Below, piece after piece: positions 37,845 through 38,423 of a stretch of DNA of 38,423 nucleotides. Every line of letters begins with the position of its first letter. Positions within the stretch are counted from its first letter, which is position 1. The translations under genes and the position numbers were made by a program. The notes under the pieces were generated by a model. That model did not search any database, was not told the DNA's origin, and was given only the letters and a program-made list of their open reading frames with translations. Source of the DNA: a virus. The stretch spans positions 1 through 38,423 of IMG/VR virus record IMGVR_UViG_3300047560_000427. One strand, given 5' to 3'.

Positions 37845-38041
37845 TTCATTCTCCGGATAGCTTCAGACCGATATTTCTCGTACTCAGACGCAAACAGTTC
37901 ATCAGCTAAAGAACTAATGTCTTTCTTAATCTTTTTATCAGCCAAAGTCTCCAACAAAGTAATGATGTCAGACAGCTTATCGCTAATGACCCACAACCAC
38001 AGAAGAATGATCGCCGAATAAAACCACATTACTAATTCCAT
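37841..38041 (-). CDS. Small membrane-anchored protein, first secure late gene, 66 aa
   Basis: An N-terminal span (about 3-20, LVMWFYSAIILLWLWVIS) is followed by a charged helix with ADELFASEYEKYRSEAIRRM. ATG 38041 has GAGG seven bases before it. It overlaps the GNAT gene as ATGA. Function unknown; it heads the late operon directly after the structured leader. Confidence 0.6.
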   Translation of the reverse strand: MELVMWFYSAIILLWLWVISDKLSDIITLLETLADKKIKKDISSLADELFASEYEKYRSEAIRRMK

Positions 38042-38044
38042 GCT

Positions 38045-38281
38045 TTACCTCGCGGAGCAAATTTTTATAAAATTGACCGTCTCTCCGATCTGCCTCTGGG
38101 TTTGACCTTCAGCCTCCCCAGTTGAGACTCCGTATCGCACGACTTTCGGGAAGGTTTCCCTACACGGTCTATCGTTCTGGCCGTTAACGTGCTGATTCAC
38201 ACCAACACGGCTGAAGACTTTGAAAGTGCCGCCCGTTGCTCTCAGCGACCCTTCCATCCGTAGCACCGGATAAATCTTCAT
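38045..38281 (-). CDS. Doubtful ORF overlapping the structured leader, up to 78 aa
   Basis: A frame starting MKIYPVLRMEGSLRATGG (an upstream ATG at 38308 sits inside the TATAAT box) runs to a TAA three bases before the next gene. That spacing is gene-like. However, no good ribosome site precedes either ATG, the sequence is GC-rich and full of inverted repeats, and no family is recognised. I consider a non-coding leader about as likely. Confidence 0.3.
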   Translation of the reverse strand: MKIYPVLRMEGSLRATGGTFKVFSRVGVNQHVNGQNDRPCRETFPKVVRYGVSTGEAEGQTQRQIGETVNFIKICSAR

Positions 38282-38292
38282 GCGTCTTGATG
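38050..38292 (-). ncRNA. Candidate structured leader / non-coding RNA of the late operon
   Basis: This GC-rich stretch stands out from its AT-rich surroundings and contains many complementary pairs: 38075-38080 with 38164-38169, 38079-38083 with 38124-38128, 38096-38100 with 38117-38121, 38148-38152 with 38156-38160, and 38256-38260 with 38267-38271. The pair 38130-38135/38162-38167 closes only with a G-U on the minus-strand RNA, while another hairpin (38235-38249) favours the plus strand, so the strand is not settled. It starts just downstream of a TATAAT box and ends at the ribosome site of the first late gene. It matches no RNA class that I can name. Confidence 0.35.
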
Positions 38293-38299
38293 TTAGTTC

Positions 38300-38305
38300 A
38301 TTATA
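38300..38305 (-). promoter_or_regulatory. TATAAT -10 box, candidate late-operon promoter
   Basis: A perfect -10 on the minus strand, about 260 bases before the first secure late gene. The best -35 candidates are poor: TTGCTT lies 20 bases upstream, which is too far. An activator-dependent promoter is possible. Confidence 0.4.
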
Positions 38306-38344
38306 CATAGGTAAAGAAACTTTTAAAGCAAAAATTTTTATAGG

Positions 38345-38357
38345 GGTTTAGTAAACC
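38345..38357. promoter_or_regulatory. Palindrome GGTTTA-G-TAAACC upstream of the late promoter
   Basis: A perfect 6-bp inverted repeat around one base, about 40 bases upstream of the TATAAT box, where an activator or repressor site would be expected. Role inferred. Confidence 0.4.
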
Positions 38358-38384
38358 TGAAATTTATAGGAAAAATTTGGGAAT

Positions 38385-38401
38385 GGGGGACTGGGCCCCC
38401 C
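38385..38401. other. G/C-run hairpin at the right edge
   Basis: GGGGG (38385-38389) faces CCCCC (38396-38400) across six bases, and further C-runs follow to 38413. The minus strand therefore carries several closely spaced G-runs. The region 38309-38423 holds no gene that I can see. It may be near a packaging or contig end, but that cannot be told from the sequence. Confidence 0.45.
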
Positions 38402-38423
38402 TTACCCCACCCCAGTTCCAGCC

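Noticed and set aside
38130-38167. Group II intron domain V in the right-end leader
   Set aside because: GAAAGTCG and the CCGTGT/ATACGG pairing are reminiscent of domain V, but the two-way helix with a tetraloop does not form and no other intron parts or reverse transcriptase are visible.

Overview
The window reads as a near-complete genome segment of a tailed double-stranded DNA phage. It is most likely short-tailed with P22-like morphogenesis: a portal of about 724 residues, a connector-type adaptor, a beta-propeller-like tail protein, Ala/Gln-rich ejection-type proteins, and no tape measure or tail tube. Several early genes belong to small families I know from phages of Burkholderiales and relatives (HTPGPW, YPRTLxEAFP, GMTLRDYFAAKA, WNPLTDDGDALRLAVKL). 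Together with a moderate-to-low GC content this suggests a freshwater betaproteobacterial host; that is inference. No integrase, CI repressor, DNA polymerase, helicase, RNA polymerase or tRNA was seen.

Layout. (1) Bases 1-6816, leftward: an early operon starting at a P22 Cro-like regulator, then a MazG-like protein, a DUF1376 replication-initiation-type protein, a RuvC-like resolvase, and many small proteins. Many genes are joined by ATGA overlaps. The operon ends in an array of paralogous cassette genes built from EPVAW...LYTTPQ modules, and a partial HNH-like gene runs off the left edge. (2) Bases 6817-6983: a divergent control region with a perfect 12-bp palindrome over one -35 box and a 19-bp imperfect direct repeat lying in both promoters. 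(3) Bases 6984-11831, rightward: a second early operon of small proteins, several of them membrane proteins, plus an HNH-AP2 endonuclease, an ERF annealing protein, an SSB-like protein with an acidic DDDIPW tail, a Cys-rich secreted peptide and a winged-helix regulator. (4) Bases 11820-38041, leftward late operon. Reading in the direction of transcription it holds GNAT, a TerS candidate, TerL, portal, scaffold, DUF5309/SU10-type capsid, an inserted HNH gene with its own promoter, adaptor, a tandem tail-fibre cluster, a propeller-like tail protein, a large fibre, ejection-type proteins, and a lysis cassette ending in a GH19 endolysin. (5) Bases 38042-38423: a GC-rich, self-complementary leader of about 240 nt behind a TATAAT box, then AT-rich DNA with palindromes and G/C runs.

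How it works together. The Cro-like protein probably switches the two early operons. The DUF1376, RuvC, ERF and SSB-like proteins would redirect host replication and recombination. The late operon builds a short-tailed virion with modular fibres and then lyses the cell. The least explained parts are the cassette array, the structured right-end leader, the independently promoted HNH gene, and two long out-of-frame gene overlaps.
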